A DNA stretch of 64,000 nucleotides from Thalassospira lucentensis (GCF_032921865.1 NZ_CP136684.1:2143001-2207000); one strand, 5' to 3'; counted from the first letter of the stretch, positions 35,931 to 44,442 are shown. The notes: generated by a model not told the origin, from the letters alone. Translations and numbers: made by a program.

Positions 35931-36064
35931 TGTTTATGTTTTTTAGTAAACATCCTGCCAGATATCAATGCAACTGTGATGTAACAGTTTGTGTCAAACA
36001 GATGCTTGCCAACATAAAAATGAATTGATAGTTTTTAGTCAATAAACATAAAAATTTACTAAAA
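35931..36064. promoter_or_regulatory. Two candidate LacI-type operators in the divergent promoter region
   Basis: The 10-mer TTTTAGTAAA occurs at 35941-35950 and, inverted and exact, at 36055-36064. Each sits in a larger dyad: TGTTTA...TAAACA at 35931-35952 and TTTAGT...ACTAAA at 36034-36063. They flank the promoter region on both sides, one near each gene start, which would suit repression of both genes. Confidence 0.5.
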
Positions 36065-36079
36065 GTATGGGGAGGATCC

Positions 36080-37102
36080 ATGCGCTTTTTTGACGGGCAC
36101 CTGACCGTTCTAATCGGTCTGATCATCACGTTGATGACGGCGGGCGCGATTGTTTCTGATGGAAACTATCTTTCGCTGTTTAATCTTCAGTCGATGGCGG
36201 GCCAAGTGCCTGAAATCGGGTTGTTGGCGATCGGTGTTTTGCTGGCGATGTGTGTCGGGAATGGCGGCATCGAATTGTCGGGGATCGCGTTGGCCAATCT
36301 TTCGGGCGTCGTCGCTGCGACCATTGCTGTAAGTTTTTTCTCTGCCTCTCAGGACCCGGAGATTTTCTCGCTCATCTTTATCGTGGTGGCATTGGCAACC
36401 GGGTTTCTTGGCGGTTTGCTGAACGGCCTGTTGATTGCCTATCTTAAAATCACGGCGATCCTTTGCACGCTGGGCACGCAAATGCTGTTTATCGGGCTTG
36501 CCGTTGCGATTTCCGATGGTCGTTCGGTAAGGGTTGGTGCACCGGGCCCGCTTTATGAAATCGGCAACGGATTGTTGTTTGAAATCCCGATCAGTTTCCT
36601 TTTGTTCATCGGGGTTGCCTGCATCATCGGTTTTGTTCTGCGCTATACGCCGTTTGGCATGTGGCTGATGCTCAACGGGTCAAACCCCAAGGCCGCTGAG
36701 TATGCCGGGTTTCCAAAAAACAAAGTGATCATTTCGACCTATACCGTAAGCGGCATCCTGTCGTCGCTTGCCGGGATCATAATTGCCGCGCGGACCATCA
36801 ACGTGAAGTGGGATTACGGCACATCCTACCTTCTGGTGGCAATCCTGATTGCGGTGATGGCCGGTGTTAAACCCGAAGGCGGTTATGGGCGGGTGATCTG
36901 TGTTGTTCTGTCGGCAATCACGCTGCAGATGATGTCGAGCATGCTCAACTTCATGGGCCTTTCAAACTTTATTCGTGATTTCGCTTGGGGGGCCCTGTTG
37001 CTTGGGTTCCTCGCGATCGGGCGGTTCAGATTGCTTGATCTGATTAACCTGCAAAAGCATGCGATCTCTGCCTCTGTGCGCAGCCCTCACGCACAGAAGT
37101 AA
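36080..37102 (+). CDS. Ribose-type sugar ABC transporter permease (first)
   Basis: A 340-residue inner-membrane permease of the RbsC/XylH family with eight to ten hydrophobic segments. ELSGIALANLSGVVAAT and GGLLNGLLIAYLKITAILCTLGTQML are the conserved regions, and NPKAAEYAGFPKNKVIISTYTVSG is the coupling loop. GGGGAGG precedes the ATG. It is the first gene of the rightward operon. A second, different permease is encoded at 39816, so the pore is probably a heterodimer. Confidence 0.92.
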   Translation: MRFFDGHLTVLIGLIITLMTAGAIVSDGNYLSLFNLQSMAGQVPEIGLLAIGVLLAMCVGNGGIELSGIALANLSGVVAATIAVSFFSASQDPEIFSLIFIVVALATGFLGGLLNGLLIAYLKITAILCTLGTQMLFIGLAVAISDGRSVRVGAPGPLYEIGNGLLFEIPISFLLFIGVACIIGFVLRYTPFGMWLMLNGSNPKAAEYAGFPKNKVIISTYTVSGILSSLAGIIIAARTINVKWDYGTSYLLVAILIAVMAGVKPEGGYGRVICVVLSAITLQMMSSMLNFMGLSNFIRDFAWGALLLGFLAIGRFRLLDLINLQKHAISASVRSPHAQK

Positions 37103-37161
37103 TCAAAAATCAGAGGGAAACATCTGGCCAAACAGAATATTTCCAATTGGGAGGAAACATT

Positions 37162-38172
37162 ATGAAAATTGCCAACCTTATGAAAACCACAGCTTTCGCA
37201 CTGGCTGCGATGTCTGTTCTTGGTTTTGCTGCTCCGTCCTCGGCGCAGGACACAAAATCCATTACGACTGTCGTTAAAATTAGCGGTATTCCATGGTTTG
37301 ATCGTATGGAAACCGGTGTTACCAAGTTTGCCGAACAAAACCCCGAAATGGATATTCGTCAGGTAGGTCCGGCAACGGCGGATTCCGCCCAGCAGCTTCA
37401 GATCGTCAATGATCTTGTGGCAACTGGCGTAGACGCACTGGCTGTTGTGCCGATGGATCCAGATATTCTCGAAGGTATCCTTGGCCGCGCGATGGATCGC
37501 GGCACAATCGTTGTGACGCACGAAGCCGATAACCAGACCAACACCCATGCCGATATCGAAGCATTCGATAACAGCGATTATGGTGCGGCCCTGAACGAAC
37601 GTTTGGCGCAGTGCATGGGCGAAAAAGGCAAGTGGACAACGTTTGTTGGATCGCTGGGAAGCCGTACGCACATGCAGTGGGTTGGTGCCGGCGAAGAAAA
37701 TGCCAAAAAATATCCGGGTATGGAATTGGTCGACCCGAACAATGAATCGTTCGATGATGCCAATGGTACCTATGAAAAAGCCAAGGAAATCCTCCGCAAA
37801 CATCCTGACATCAAGGGCTTCCAGACTTCGGCTGGCAACGATGTTCTTGGTGTCGGACGTGCGATCGAAGAAGCTGGTCTTGCCGGCAAGGTCTGCCTGG
37901 TTGGCACCGGTCTTCCGAACCCGTCAACGGCCTATCTGGAATCTGGTGCGATCACCGCAATTGGCTTCTGGGATCCGCAGAAAGCTGGCATGGCAATGAA
38001 TGCCGTTGCCAAGCTGATGCTTGAAGGCAAAGAAGTTACCGATGGCATGGACCTTGGTGTTGAAGGCTACGAAAGCGTGACCGTCACACCAGGCGCAGGC
38101 AAAGGTCTTCTAATTGTTGGCAATGGCATGGTCCTTGTCGATAAGGAAACCTACAAAGATTACCTTTTCTAA
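37162..38172 (+). CDS. Sugar ABC transporter substrate-binding protein
   Basis: A 336-residue periplasmic protein with signal peptide (LMKTTAFALAAMSVLGFAAPSSAQ) and a type I sugar-binding fold (ITTVVKISGIPWFDRMETG, GVDALAVVPMDPDILEGIL, FQTSAGNDVLGVGRAIEEAG). The closest families are RhaS and LsrB/AI-2-like binding proteins. I prefer the ATG at 37162, which has GGGAGG upstream, over the earlier TTG at 37147. It lies 59 bases after the permease. The sugar is unknown. Confidence 0.9.
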   Translation: MKIANLMKTTAFALAAMSVLGFAAPSSAQDTKSITTVVKISGIPWFDRMETGVTKFAEQNPEMDIRQVGPATADSAQQLQIVNDLVATGVDALAVVPMDPDILEGILGRAMDRGTIVVTHEADNQTNTHADIEAFDNSDYGAALNERLAQCMGEKGKWTTFVGSLGSRTHMQWVGAGEENAKKYPGMELVDPNNESFDDANGTYEKAKEILRKHPDIKGFQTSAGNDVLGVGRAIEEAGLAGKVCLVGTGLPNPSTAYLESGAITAIGFWDPQKAGMAMNAVAKLMLEGKEVTDGMDLGVEGYESVTVTPGAGKGLLIVGNGMVLVDKETYKDYLF

Positions 38173-38222
38173 GCGAACCCGGTTGAGGCAGCCCGGAATG
38201 TGTCTTGGCATGTTTCGGGCCG

Positions 38223-38244
38223 CCCGGCCTCGTCAAAGGCCGGG
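38223..38244 (+). other. Intercistronic stem-loop after the sugar-binding protein gene
   Basis: CCCGGCCT and AGGCCGGG form a perfect 8-base stem without a T-tract. It probably stabilises the upstream message and lowers expression of the ATPase gene. Confidence 0.5.
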
Positions 38245-38271
38245 ACATGTCAGCAGGAAAGGGTCTGACTG

Positions 38272-39819
38272 GTGACGCAAAACACGCAGAAAAATCGCTG
38301 TTTTCTTGAACTAAGAAACATTCACAAACGTTTTGGCGGTGTCCATGCCCTGCGCGGTGTTGACCTGTCACTTGAAGCCGGGGAGGTATACCACCTGCTG
38401 GGCGAAAACGGTTGTGGCAAAAGCACCGTGATCAAGATCATGGCCGGGGCGCATCCGCCCAGCGAAGGCCAGATTGTTCTTGATGGCGAGGTGTTTAACG
38501 AACTTACCCCCATTCAATCTCTCGATTTCGGGATTGAGACCGTCTATCAGGACCTGTCTTTGATCCCCAATCTGAGCGTAATGGAAAATGTTGCCCTTGG
38601 GGAGCAACTGGTCGAAGGCCACGGCAGGCTTCTGCGCCGTATTGACGGGGCGCGGATGCAGCAAACGGCGACCAAAGCCCTGTCGCAAGTGGACCTGGAC
38701 GTAACACCCGAACTGATGTCGACGATTGTCTCGGAACTGCCTTTGGCAACACGTCAGCTTGTGGCAATTGCCCGTGCGATTGCCTGTGAAGCACGCCTTG
38801 TCATCATGGATGAACCGACGACGTCGCTGACCCGTCGCGAGGTGGAAAACCTTATTGATGTGGTCTCACGTCTGCGGTCGCAAAATGTCGCGGTGCTGTT
38901 TGTCACCCACAAACTCGAAGAATGCTATCGTATTGGCGGGCATGCGATCGTGTTTCGTGACGGGCAATGCGTGGCACAAGGACCGATTGAAAGTTATAGC
39001 AGGGCCGATTTGGCCGAACTGATGACAGGTCGTCAAATCAGCGAAAAGCGATACCGCGAAGGTAGCCCTTCGGAAGATACGCTGATGTCGCTTTCGAACT
39101 TCAGCATGCCGGGCCGTTTCAACGATGTCGGATTTGATCTTCGCAAAGGCGAGGTACTTGGCATTACCGGGCTGTCGGATTCCGGGCGAAATGAACTTGC
39201 TTTGGCAATAGCCGGTATCCGGCCTGCGGCAAGTGGCACGATCTCCATCAATGACAAGAACATCCGCATTGCAACAGCATCGGATTCAATTGATGCCGGC
39301 ATTGCCTATGTCCCGGAAGATCGTCTGTCCGAAGGCCTGTTTTTAAGCAAATCTATCTATCAGAACGAAGTGGCTCTGATCCTGCGTAAACTTGCAGGGT
39401 TCATGGGCATTCTCGACATGAAGAAGGGTAAGGAAATTGCCCGCGAAATTTCGGCCGACATGCGTCTGAACACCGCAGATATCGAATTGCCGGTTTCATC
39501 GCTTTCGGGTGGGAACCAGCAACGCGTTCTGATTGGTCGCTGGTTAAGCATCAATCCGGAAATTCTCGTGCTGCATGGTCCAACTGTTGGTGTCGATGTC
39601 GGGTCAAAGGACGCGATCTATCAGACAATTCAGAAAATGGCTGAAGACGGTATGGGGCTGATCATCGTCAGCGACGATTTGCCTGAACTTCTTCAAAACT
39701 GTGACCGCATACTTGTGATGAATGCCGGCGAGGTCGTCTCAGACCTCAATGGGGCATCCGCAAGTGAAGACGATATTTACCAGGCGATGCTTGGTTCAGT
39801 ACAGGAAGGTGCAGCATGA
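38272..39819 (+). CDS. Sugar ABC transporter ATP-binding protein (RbsA type, two ATPase domains)
   Basis: A 515-residue tandem ATPase. The first domain has Walker A GENGCGKSTVIKIM (near residues 44-57) and Walker B LVIMDEPTTSL. The second has a degenerate Walker A (GLSDSGRNELALAIAG), as is normal for RbsA-type proteins, and the signature LSGGNQQRVLIGRWL. The start is a GTG at 38272 behind AGGAAAGGG. It overlaps the second permease gene by four bases (ATGA). Confidence 0.93.
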   Translation: MTQNTQKNRCFLELRNIHKRFGGVHALRGVDLSLEAGEVYHLLGENGCGKSTVIKIMAGAHPPSEGQIVLDGEVFNELTPIQSLDFGIETVYQDLSLIPNLSVMENVALGEQLVEGHGRLLRRIDGARMQQTATKALSQVDLDVTPELMSTIVSELPLATRQLVAIARAIACEARLVIMDEPTTSLTRREVENLIDVVSRLRSQNVAVLFVTHKLEECYRIGGHAIVFRDGQCVAQGPIESYSRADLAELMTGRQISEKRYREGSPSEDTLMSLSNFSMPGRFNDVGFDLRKGEVLGITGLSDSGRNELALAIAGIRPAASGTISINDKNIRIATASDSIDAGIAYVPEDRLSEGLFLSKSIYQNEVALILRKLAGFMGILDMKKGKEIAREISADMRLNTADIELPVSSLSGGNQQRVLIGRWLSINPEILVLHGPTVGVDVGSKDAIYQTIQKMAEDGMGLIIVSDDLPELLQNCDRILVMNAGEVVSDLNGASASEDDIYQAMLGSVQEGAA

Positions 39820-40880
39820 GTTCGGCTGGAACCTCAAACAAACCTGCTCCGGGCCATGTATCGGCATCCGGGCAATTGCAGCAGCGCCGGGGATTGGGTG
39901 ATCTGATTGCCAAGAAACCGGAATTGGTGACCTTGGGTCTTCTTATTGCCATTTGTATCGCTGTCGCCATTGCAAACCCGGCCTTTTTGCAGCCATCCAC
40001 CCTGATTGATATTGGTCGTGCCAGTGTCGTGACCGGCCTGTTTGCATTGGGTGTTTTTGTGATCCTGGCGGCAGGCGGCATTGATGTGTCATTTACGGCC
40101 ATCGCAGCACTGACGATGTATTCGATCACACTTCTGGCAATCAACCATGCACCGAACATGCCGATCTATGTCGTGTTCCTGATCGCGGTTGCCGGTGGCA
40201 TTGCACTGGGCGTTCTCAATGGCTTTCTGGTTTATACGCTGCGTGTGCCGTCTCTGATTGTCACGATTGGGACGCAGTACCTGTTTCGGGGCGGCTTGCT
40301 GGCTTTTGTCGGCACGACCTGGATCATGGAGTTGCCCGGTCAGATGGGCACGTTCGGGCGTATTTCCCTGCTAGAATTTGAAACGGCAAATGGCGCAACG
40401 GTCAGTTTGCCTGTTTACTTCCTGATCCTGCCAGCAGCAGCGATCCTGACCTGGTGGATCATGCGCCGTACCCTGATGGGACGCGCCATCTTCTCGCTTG
40501 GTGGAAGTCCGGATGTCACCGCCCGTCTGGGGTACAACGTCAAGATCGTCCATCTTTTCGTGTTTGGTTATGCCGGTGCTTTGGCCGGCCTGGCAGGCAT
40601 CGTTCATGTGACGGCCAACCGTTTGGCGAACCCGTTTGATCTTGTCGGAACCGAAATTGCGGTGATTGCAGCGGTTGTATTGGGCGGGGCCCGGATCACC
40701 GGCGGAACCGGGTCGGTCATTGGCACCATGCTGGGCGTTTTGCTTGTCGTTGTGGTCGATAATGTTCTTGTGATGGTTGGAATTCCAAGCACATGGCAAC
40801 GGGTGTTCGTCGGCGCGTTCATTCTGCTTGCCGCGGCGTTCTTCGTAACCCGTCAGCGCAAATTCAAACCTGCGAAATAA
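39816..40880 (+). CDS. Ribose-type sugar ABC transporter permease (second)
   Basis: A 354-residue permease of the RbsC family with about ten hydrophobic segments (VVTGLFALGVFVILAAGGID, VLNGFLVYTLRVPSLIVTIG) and a coupling loop RLGYNVKIVHLFVFGYAGALAG. It diverges clearly from the first permease at 36080. Having two different permeases and one fused ATPase is the AI-2/rhamnose-type transporter layout. Translation is coupled to the ATPase gene. dhaK follows ten bases later. Confidence 0.92.
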   Translation: MSSAGTSNKPAPGHVSASGQLQQRRGLGDLIAKKPELVTLGLLIAICIAVAIANPAFLQPSTLIDIGRASVVTGLFALGVFVILAAGGIDVSFTAIAALTMYSITLLAINHAPNMPIYVVFLIAVAGGIALGVLNGFLVYTLRVPSLIVTIGTQYLFRGGLLAFVGTTWIMELPGQMGTFGRISLLEFETANGATVSLPVYFLILPAAAILTWWIMRRTLMGRAIFSLGGSPDVTARLGYNVKIVHLFVFGYAGALAGLAGIVHVTANRLANPFDLVGTEIAVIAAVVLGGARITGGTGSVIGTMLGVLLVVVVDNVLVMVGIPSTWQRVFVGAFILLAAAFFVTRQRKFKPAK

Positions 40881-40890
40881 AGAGAAAACC

Positions 40891-41892
40891 ATGAAAAAAT
40901 TTATGAATGATCCGAAGAATTTCGTCGATGAAATGCTTGAAGGCATCTATCTGGCGAACAAAGAGGTCACCTATGTTGCCGATGACAAGCGCTGCTATGT
41001 CAAGGCCGAGCCGGTCAAAGGCAAGGTTGGCATTGCCACCGGTGGTGGTTCGGGGCATTTGCCGCTGTTTCTGGGTTATGTCGGCGAAGGAATGCTCGAT
41101 GGTGCGGCTGTTGGCGGCGTGTTTCAGTCACCCAGTGCCGAACAGATGCTTGAAGTGACCAAGCATATCGATCAGGGGGCGGGTGTCCTTTACATTTACG
41201 GCAATTATACCGGGGATATCATCAATTTCGATATGGCGACCGAACTGGCCGACCTTGAAGACATCAAGGTGATGTCGGTTGTCGGCAATGATGATGTGGC
41301 GTCCTCTGTCGTTGGTGAAGAACACAAGCGCCGTGGCGTTGCCGGGATATTCTTCCTTTATAAAGCTGCCGGTGCGGCCGCACAGGAAGGCATGTCACTT
41401 GAAGAGGTCGTTCGCGTTGCCGAAAAGGCCAAAGATCGCACACGCACTATCGGTGTCGCGCTGAGCAGCTGCATCATTCCCGAAGTTGGCAAGCCATCCT
41501 TTGAAATCGGCGATGACGAGATGGAAATCGGCATGGGGATCCATGGCGAAAACGGTATTACCCGTAAAAAACTGACTGCTGCTGATCCGCTCGTCGACGA
41601 GATGATGGCGAAAATCTTCGCCGAGCAGGATTACAAGAAAGGCGACGGTGTTGCCATTCTGGTTAACGGTCTTGGCGCGACACCGCTTGAAGAACTTTAC
41701 ATCATGTTCCGTCGTGTTTCCCAATTGATGAGCGAGCGCGACATCAACGTGAAGCATGTTTGGGTCGGTGAATTTGCGACTTCGATGGAAATGGCCGGTG
41801 CATCTGTTTCGGTTCTGCATCTTGACGAAGAACTTGATCGCCTGATGGCTGCCAAAGCCGACACGCCATTCTTCAAACATTTCGCGCAGTAA
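40891..41892 (+). CDS. dhaK: Dihydroxyacetone kinase substrate-binding subunit DhaK-like
   Basis: A 333-residue DhaK-domain protein. The substrate-binding histidine is conserved as His218 in GMGIHGE, and GGGSGH at residues 51-56 supplies the second active-site histidine; the usual GHEP is GHLP here. Known DhaK subunits bind dihydroxyacetone covalently as a hemiaminal. Its place behind a sugar importer, not a PTS, suggests it acts on an imported short ketose such as dihydroxyacetone, erythrulose or a relative; this is inference. dhaL follows after 12 bases. Confidence 0.92.
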   Translation: MKKFMNDPKNFVDEMLEGIYLANKEVTYVADDKRCYVKAEPVKGKVGIATGGGSGHLPLFLGYVGEGMLDGAAVGGVFQSPSAEQMLEVTKHIDQGAGVLYIYGNYTGDIINFDMATELADLEDIKVMSVVGNDDVASSVVGEEHKRRGVAGIFFLYKAAGAAAQEGMSLEEVVRVAEKAKDRTRTIGVALSSCIIPEVGKPSFEIGDDEMEIGMGIHGENGITRKKLTAADPLVDEMMAKIFAEQDYKKGDGVAILVNGLGATPLEELYIMFRRVSQLMSERDINVKHVWVGEFATSMEMAGASVSVLHLDEELDRLMAAKADTPFFKHFAQ

Positions 41893-41904
41893 TCGGAGGC
41901 CATG

Positions 41905-42540
41905 ATGGACACAATTAATACCGGCAATATTGCCGCCCTGTTCGAGGCCTTTCATGCCACATTTCGCGACAAGCGTGATGAGCTGATCGCCCTTGATGCC
42001 AAGGTCGGTGACAGTGATCTTGGCATCACTATGAATTCTGCGTTTGAGGCTGCCACTAAAACGGTCTCTGACATGGACGGTGAACCGCTGGGCAAGCAGT
42101 TCAAAATGGCTGGTGCGGCAATGGCAAAGGCAGCGCCCTCGACAATGGGGACGTTGACAGCAACCGGATTTATGCGCGGAGGCAAGGCTGTTGATGATGC
42201 TGACGCGATTGGCACCAAGGAAATGACGGCCTTCTGGCGGGCGTATGCCGACGGGATTGCCGAACGCGGCAAAGCCAAACTTGGCGATAAAACTGTCTTG
42301 GATGTGCTTGAGCCCATCGCCCAAAGCCTTGAACAATCTGCCGACCAACACGCCCCGTTGGTCGATGCGGTTGCAGACGCCGCACGTGCCGGACAGGCAG
42401 CGCTGGTAGCAACCAAGGATATGGTCGCCCAGCACGGCAAGGCTGCGGCGTTTGCCGATAAAAGCAAAGGTCTTCAGGATGCGGGGGGCACGGTTGCCTT
42501 CCTGTTGATTGAAACGCTCGCACGCTTTGTAAAAGGCTGA
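41905..42540 (+). CDS. dhaL: Dihydroxyacetone kinase nucleotide-binding subunit DhaL-like
   Basis: A 211-residue DhaL-domain protein. The Mg-nucleotide-binding aspartates are kept as Asp31, Asp36 and Asp38 in LDAKVGDSDLGITM, although the common GDGDHGxNM is altered. APSTMGTLTATGFMRGGKAV corresponds to the conserved nucleotide-lid region. I chose the ATG at 41905 for GGAGG spacing over the one at 41902. No DhaM phosphotransferase is nearby, so it may use ATP directly, as fused DhaKL kinases do. Confidence 0.9.
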   Translation: MDTINTGNIAALFEAFHATFRDKRDELIALDAKVGDSDLGITMNSAFEAATKTVSDMDGEPLGKQFKMAGAAMAKAAPSTMGTLTATGFMRGGKAVDDADAIGTKEMTAFWRAYADGIAERGKAKLGDKTVLDVLEPIAQSLEQSADQHAPLVDAVADAARAGQAALVATKDMVAQHGKAAAFADKSKGLQDAGGTVAFLLIETLARFVKG

Positions 42541-42548
42541 CTTTCTAA

Positions 42549-42586
42549 GTCTCAGCATGATTGCGCCGTGCTTGGGCGGCATGCTG
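42549..42586 (+). terminator. Hairpin after dhaL
   Basis: GTCTCAGCATG and CATGCTGAGAC form a perfect 11-base stem with inner GCGCC/GGCG pairing, followed by CTTTTCC. It may end most transcripts before the aldo/keto reductase, or only attenuate. Confidence 0.7.
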
Positions 42587-42641
42587 AGACCTTTTCCTCC
42601 TTGCGCCACACCGCAATGACTTGCATCGAAAGGACCGGGTT

Positions 42642-43694
42642 ATGGAGTATAGAAAACTAGGCAGATCAGGGTTGAAAGTCTCAGCCCTTTCGATGGGAAC
42701 ATTTACTTTTGGCGGCGACGGACCGTTCGCAATGGTCGGTTCGCAACAAGTGCCCGAAGCACGCCGTCTTGTCGATTGCTGCATTGATCACGGTGTGAAC
42801 CTGTTTGACACTGCCAATATGTACTCGACGGGCCTGTCCGAGCAAATCCTTGGCGAAGTCCTTGACGGCCGACGTGATCAGGTTCTTGTCACATCCAAGG
42901 CCCGCATGCGGATTGGCGATGGCCCGAATGATGAGGGGGTAAGTCGCTATCACCTGATCCGGGAATGCGAAAAGACGCTCAAGAATCTGCGCACCGACCA
43001 CATCGACATCTATTACATGCACGAATGGGATGGCGTCACCCCGGTCGAAGAAAAGATGGCCGCTCTTGATGCTTTGGTCACACAGGGCAAGGTGCGCTAT
43101 GTCGGCTGCTCAAACTATTCGGGCTGGCACATCATGAAATCATTGCAGGCATCCGAACGGGATCGCCGTGTGCGGTTCGTCACACAGCAAATTCATTACA
43201 CCCTTGAAGCCCGCGAAGCAGAATATGAACTTCTGCCGATTTCGGTGGACCAAGGGCTTGGGGTTTTGGTCTGGAGCCCATTGGCGGCGGGATTGCTCTC
43301 GGGCAAGCATCGCCGTAGTCAGCCTGTTGCGGAAGGGTCCCGGCAGGCTGCGGGCTGGACCGAACCACCCATCCGGGATCAGGATCGTTTGTGGGACATA
43401 GTTGACGTCCTGATCTCGGTGGGTGAAAAACATGGCGTTGAAGCCGCCCAGATTGCACTGGCTTGGTTGTTAACCCGCCCCGCAGTTTCATCGCTTGTAA
43501 TTGGGGGCAGCAATATCGATCAGTTCAAAGCTAATTTCCGTGTGTTTGATGTCAAGCTTGATCCAGATGATCTTAAACGTCTTGATCAGGTCAGTGCTCC
43601 GCCTTTGATTTATCCTTACTGGCATCAGGGGCAATTTGCACATGACCGTTTTTCCGAAGGTGATTGGGCCTTGCATGCTAGGCCGGGTAAATAG
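42642..43694 (+). CDS. Aldo/keto reductase
   Basis: A 350-residue TIM-barrel oxidoreductase. The catalytic tetrad is visible: Asp and Tyr in FDTANMYSTGLSEQ, Lys in LVTSKARMR, and His in YYMHEWDG. The cofactor-binding end reads VIGGSNIDQFKANF. The ATG at 42642 starts the conserved MEYRKLGRSGLKVS. Family members reduce or oxidise sugar aldehydes, ketones and polyols with NADP(H). As last gene of island B it may interconvert the imported compound and the kinase substrate. Confidence 0.9.
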   Translation: MEYRKLGRSGLKVSALSMGTFTFGGDGPFAMVGSQQVPEARRLVDCCIDHGVNLFDTANMYSTGLSEQILGEVLDGRRDQVLVTSKARMRIGDGPNDEGVSRYHLIRECEKTLKNLRTDHIDIYYMHEWDGVTPVEEKMAALDALVTQGKVRYVGCSNYSGWHIMKSLQASERDRRVRFVTQQIHYTLEAREAEYELLPISVDQGLGVLVWSPLAAGLLSGKHRRSQPVAEGSRQAAGWTEPPIRDQDRLWDIVDVLISVGEKHGVEAAQIALAWLLTRPAVSSLVIGGSNIDQFKANFRVFDVKLDPDDLKRLDQVSAPPLIYPYWHQGQFAHDRFSEGDWALHARPGK

Positions 43695-44112
43695 CAGGCC
43701 CTTTTGGAAAGTATCGTCCATGAGTTAAGCATGATTTTCTTTTCAATTAGAATGAACGTGTCTTGTTGAGCAAGTTGTGATGCGCGGCCCTCGTTTCCAA
43801 TTTTGGGGGCGTAAAAGTTGAATGTGCCCGTCAAATGAAAGGGACTTTCGTTTGAGAAAGCCCCGAGTTCTTCGGCGCGCGGTCATCTTCGCATATCGAT
43901 TTTTCATAGCTTCGCTGAACGGCAGGTTGAATAATCATGTTGTTTCAGCTTTGGAGTTGACAGCAATCTGAGCCGAGAAATCTTAAGTACTGCGTGGTCA
44001 GCGGATATGATGAAATCCATTCCGTAAATTCATTCACGAAGTACAAGATACAAGCTCCGAAATGCTGCCTGTATTTTGGAAATGTACTGATTTCATTGAG
44101 TTTTCTCCGCCC
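43695..44112. other. Non-coding island-junction sequence after the aldo/keto reductase
   Basis: No credible gene is visible in this A/T-rich stretch. A weak hairpin GGG-N1-CTTTC/GAAAG-CCC near 43850-43865 may end the operon. Bases 44086-44112 (CTGATTTCATTGAGTT and following) resemble the 5' flank of the second tRNA copy. Confidence 0.5.
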
Positions 44113-44172
44113 TCAAAATCTGTTTCTCTTTGAGAGTGGGAGTTCAATTCTCCCCGGGGGCACCATCGATTT
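44113..44172 (+). repeat. Displaced 3' half of tRNA-Leu(CAA), att-like copy 3
   Basis: It matches 19749-19808 at about 54 of 60 positions, again starting in the anticodon loop and running past CCA. The variable-arm stem is CTC/GAG instead of CAC/GTG, a compensated change, and the T-loop has A for G. Those changes keep tRNA structure, so this half comes from a functional but different tRNA-Leu allele. The 5' half is absent. Confidence 0.9.
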
Positions 44173-44391
44173 TTCCAAGGTTCAAAAATTTCGCAATCAT
44201 TCTTGAACGCGAGAATAGTCAGGCCTTTTATAGGTCTGTGTGAAGTGTAACCTATTTGGGACTTGTCCATCGATCCGTGAAACGGATGGTGAAGCACAAT
44301 GATTTCCCCTTGTTTTGTGGAGCTCGAACCCTGTTTACGGTTGAATGCCGTAGTGTCTGGGGATTTGACAGCATGAAAAATTCAAAGTAAA

Positions 44392-44406
44392 TGCAAACAA
44401 TTCGCA
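44392..44406 (+). promoter_or_regulatory. Fur-like box upstream of the FecI-type sigma factor
   Basis: TGCAAACAATTCGCA is a near-palindrome of the TGCGAAT-n-ATTCGCA form used by several alphaproteobacterial Fur proteins. It lies 36 bases before the sigma gene start. The rest of 44173-44442 contains the promoter region and no visible gene. Confidence 0.45.
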
Positions 44407-44442
44407 GTTGCTTTGCTGCGGGATGTGATCTGTCGGGGGCCC

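Larger units (their letters stand above)
34652..44172. mobile_element. Island B: putative second tRNA-Leu-integrated sugar-use island
   Basis: Bounded by the partial tRNA copies at 34652 and 44113. It contains one complete unit: LacI regulator, ribose-type importer, DhaK/DhaL and an aldo/keto reductase. No integrase or transposase is visible. The LacI gene and the regions around both junctions look more A/T-rich than the core genes. The repeats are direct observation; tandem integration is inferred. Confidence 0.5.

Noticed and set aside
41395-42609. 404-residue frame antisense to dhaK/dhaL
   Set aside because: Shadow of two genes with conserved active sites.
19802-44112. Integrase, transposase or phage genes inside the two islands
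   Set aside because: None of the reading frames shows recombinase, transposase or phage features; only the att-like repeats support mobility.
44034-44297. Reading frame over the third tRNA copy
   Set aside because: Its most protein-like part (RWCPRGELNSHS) is again translated tRNA sequence.
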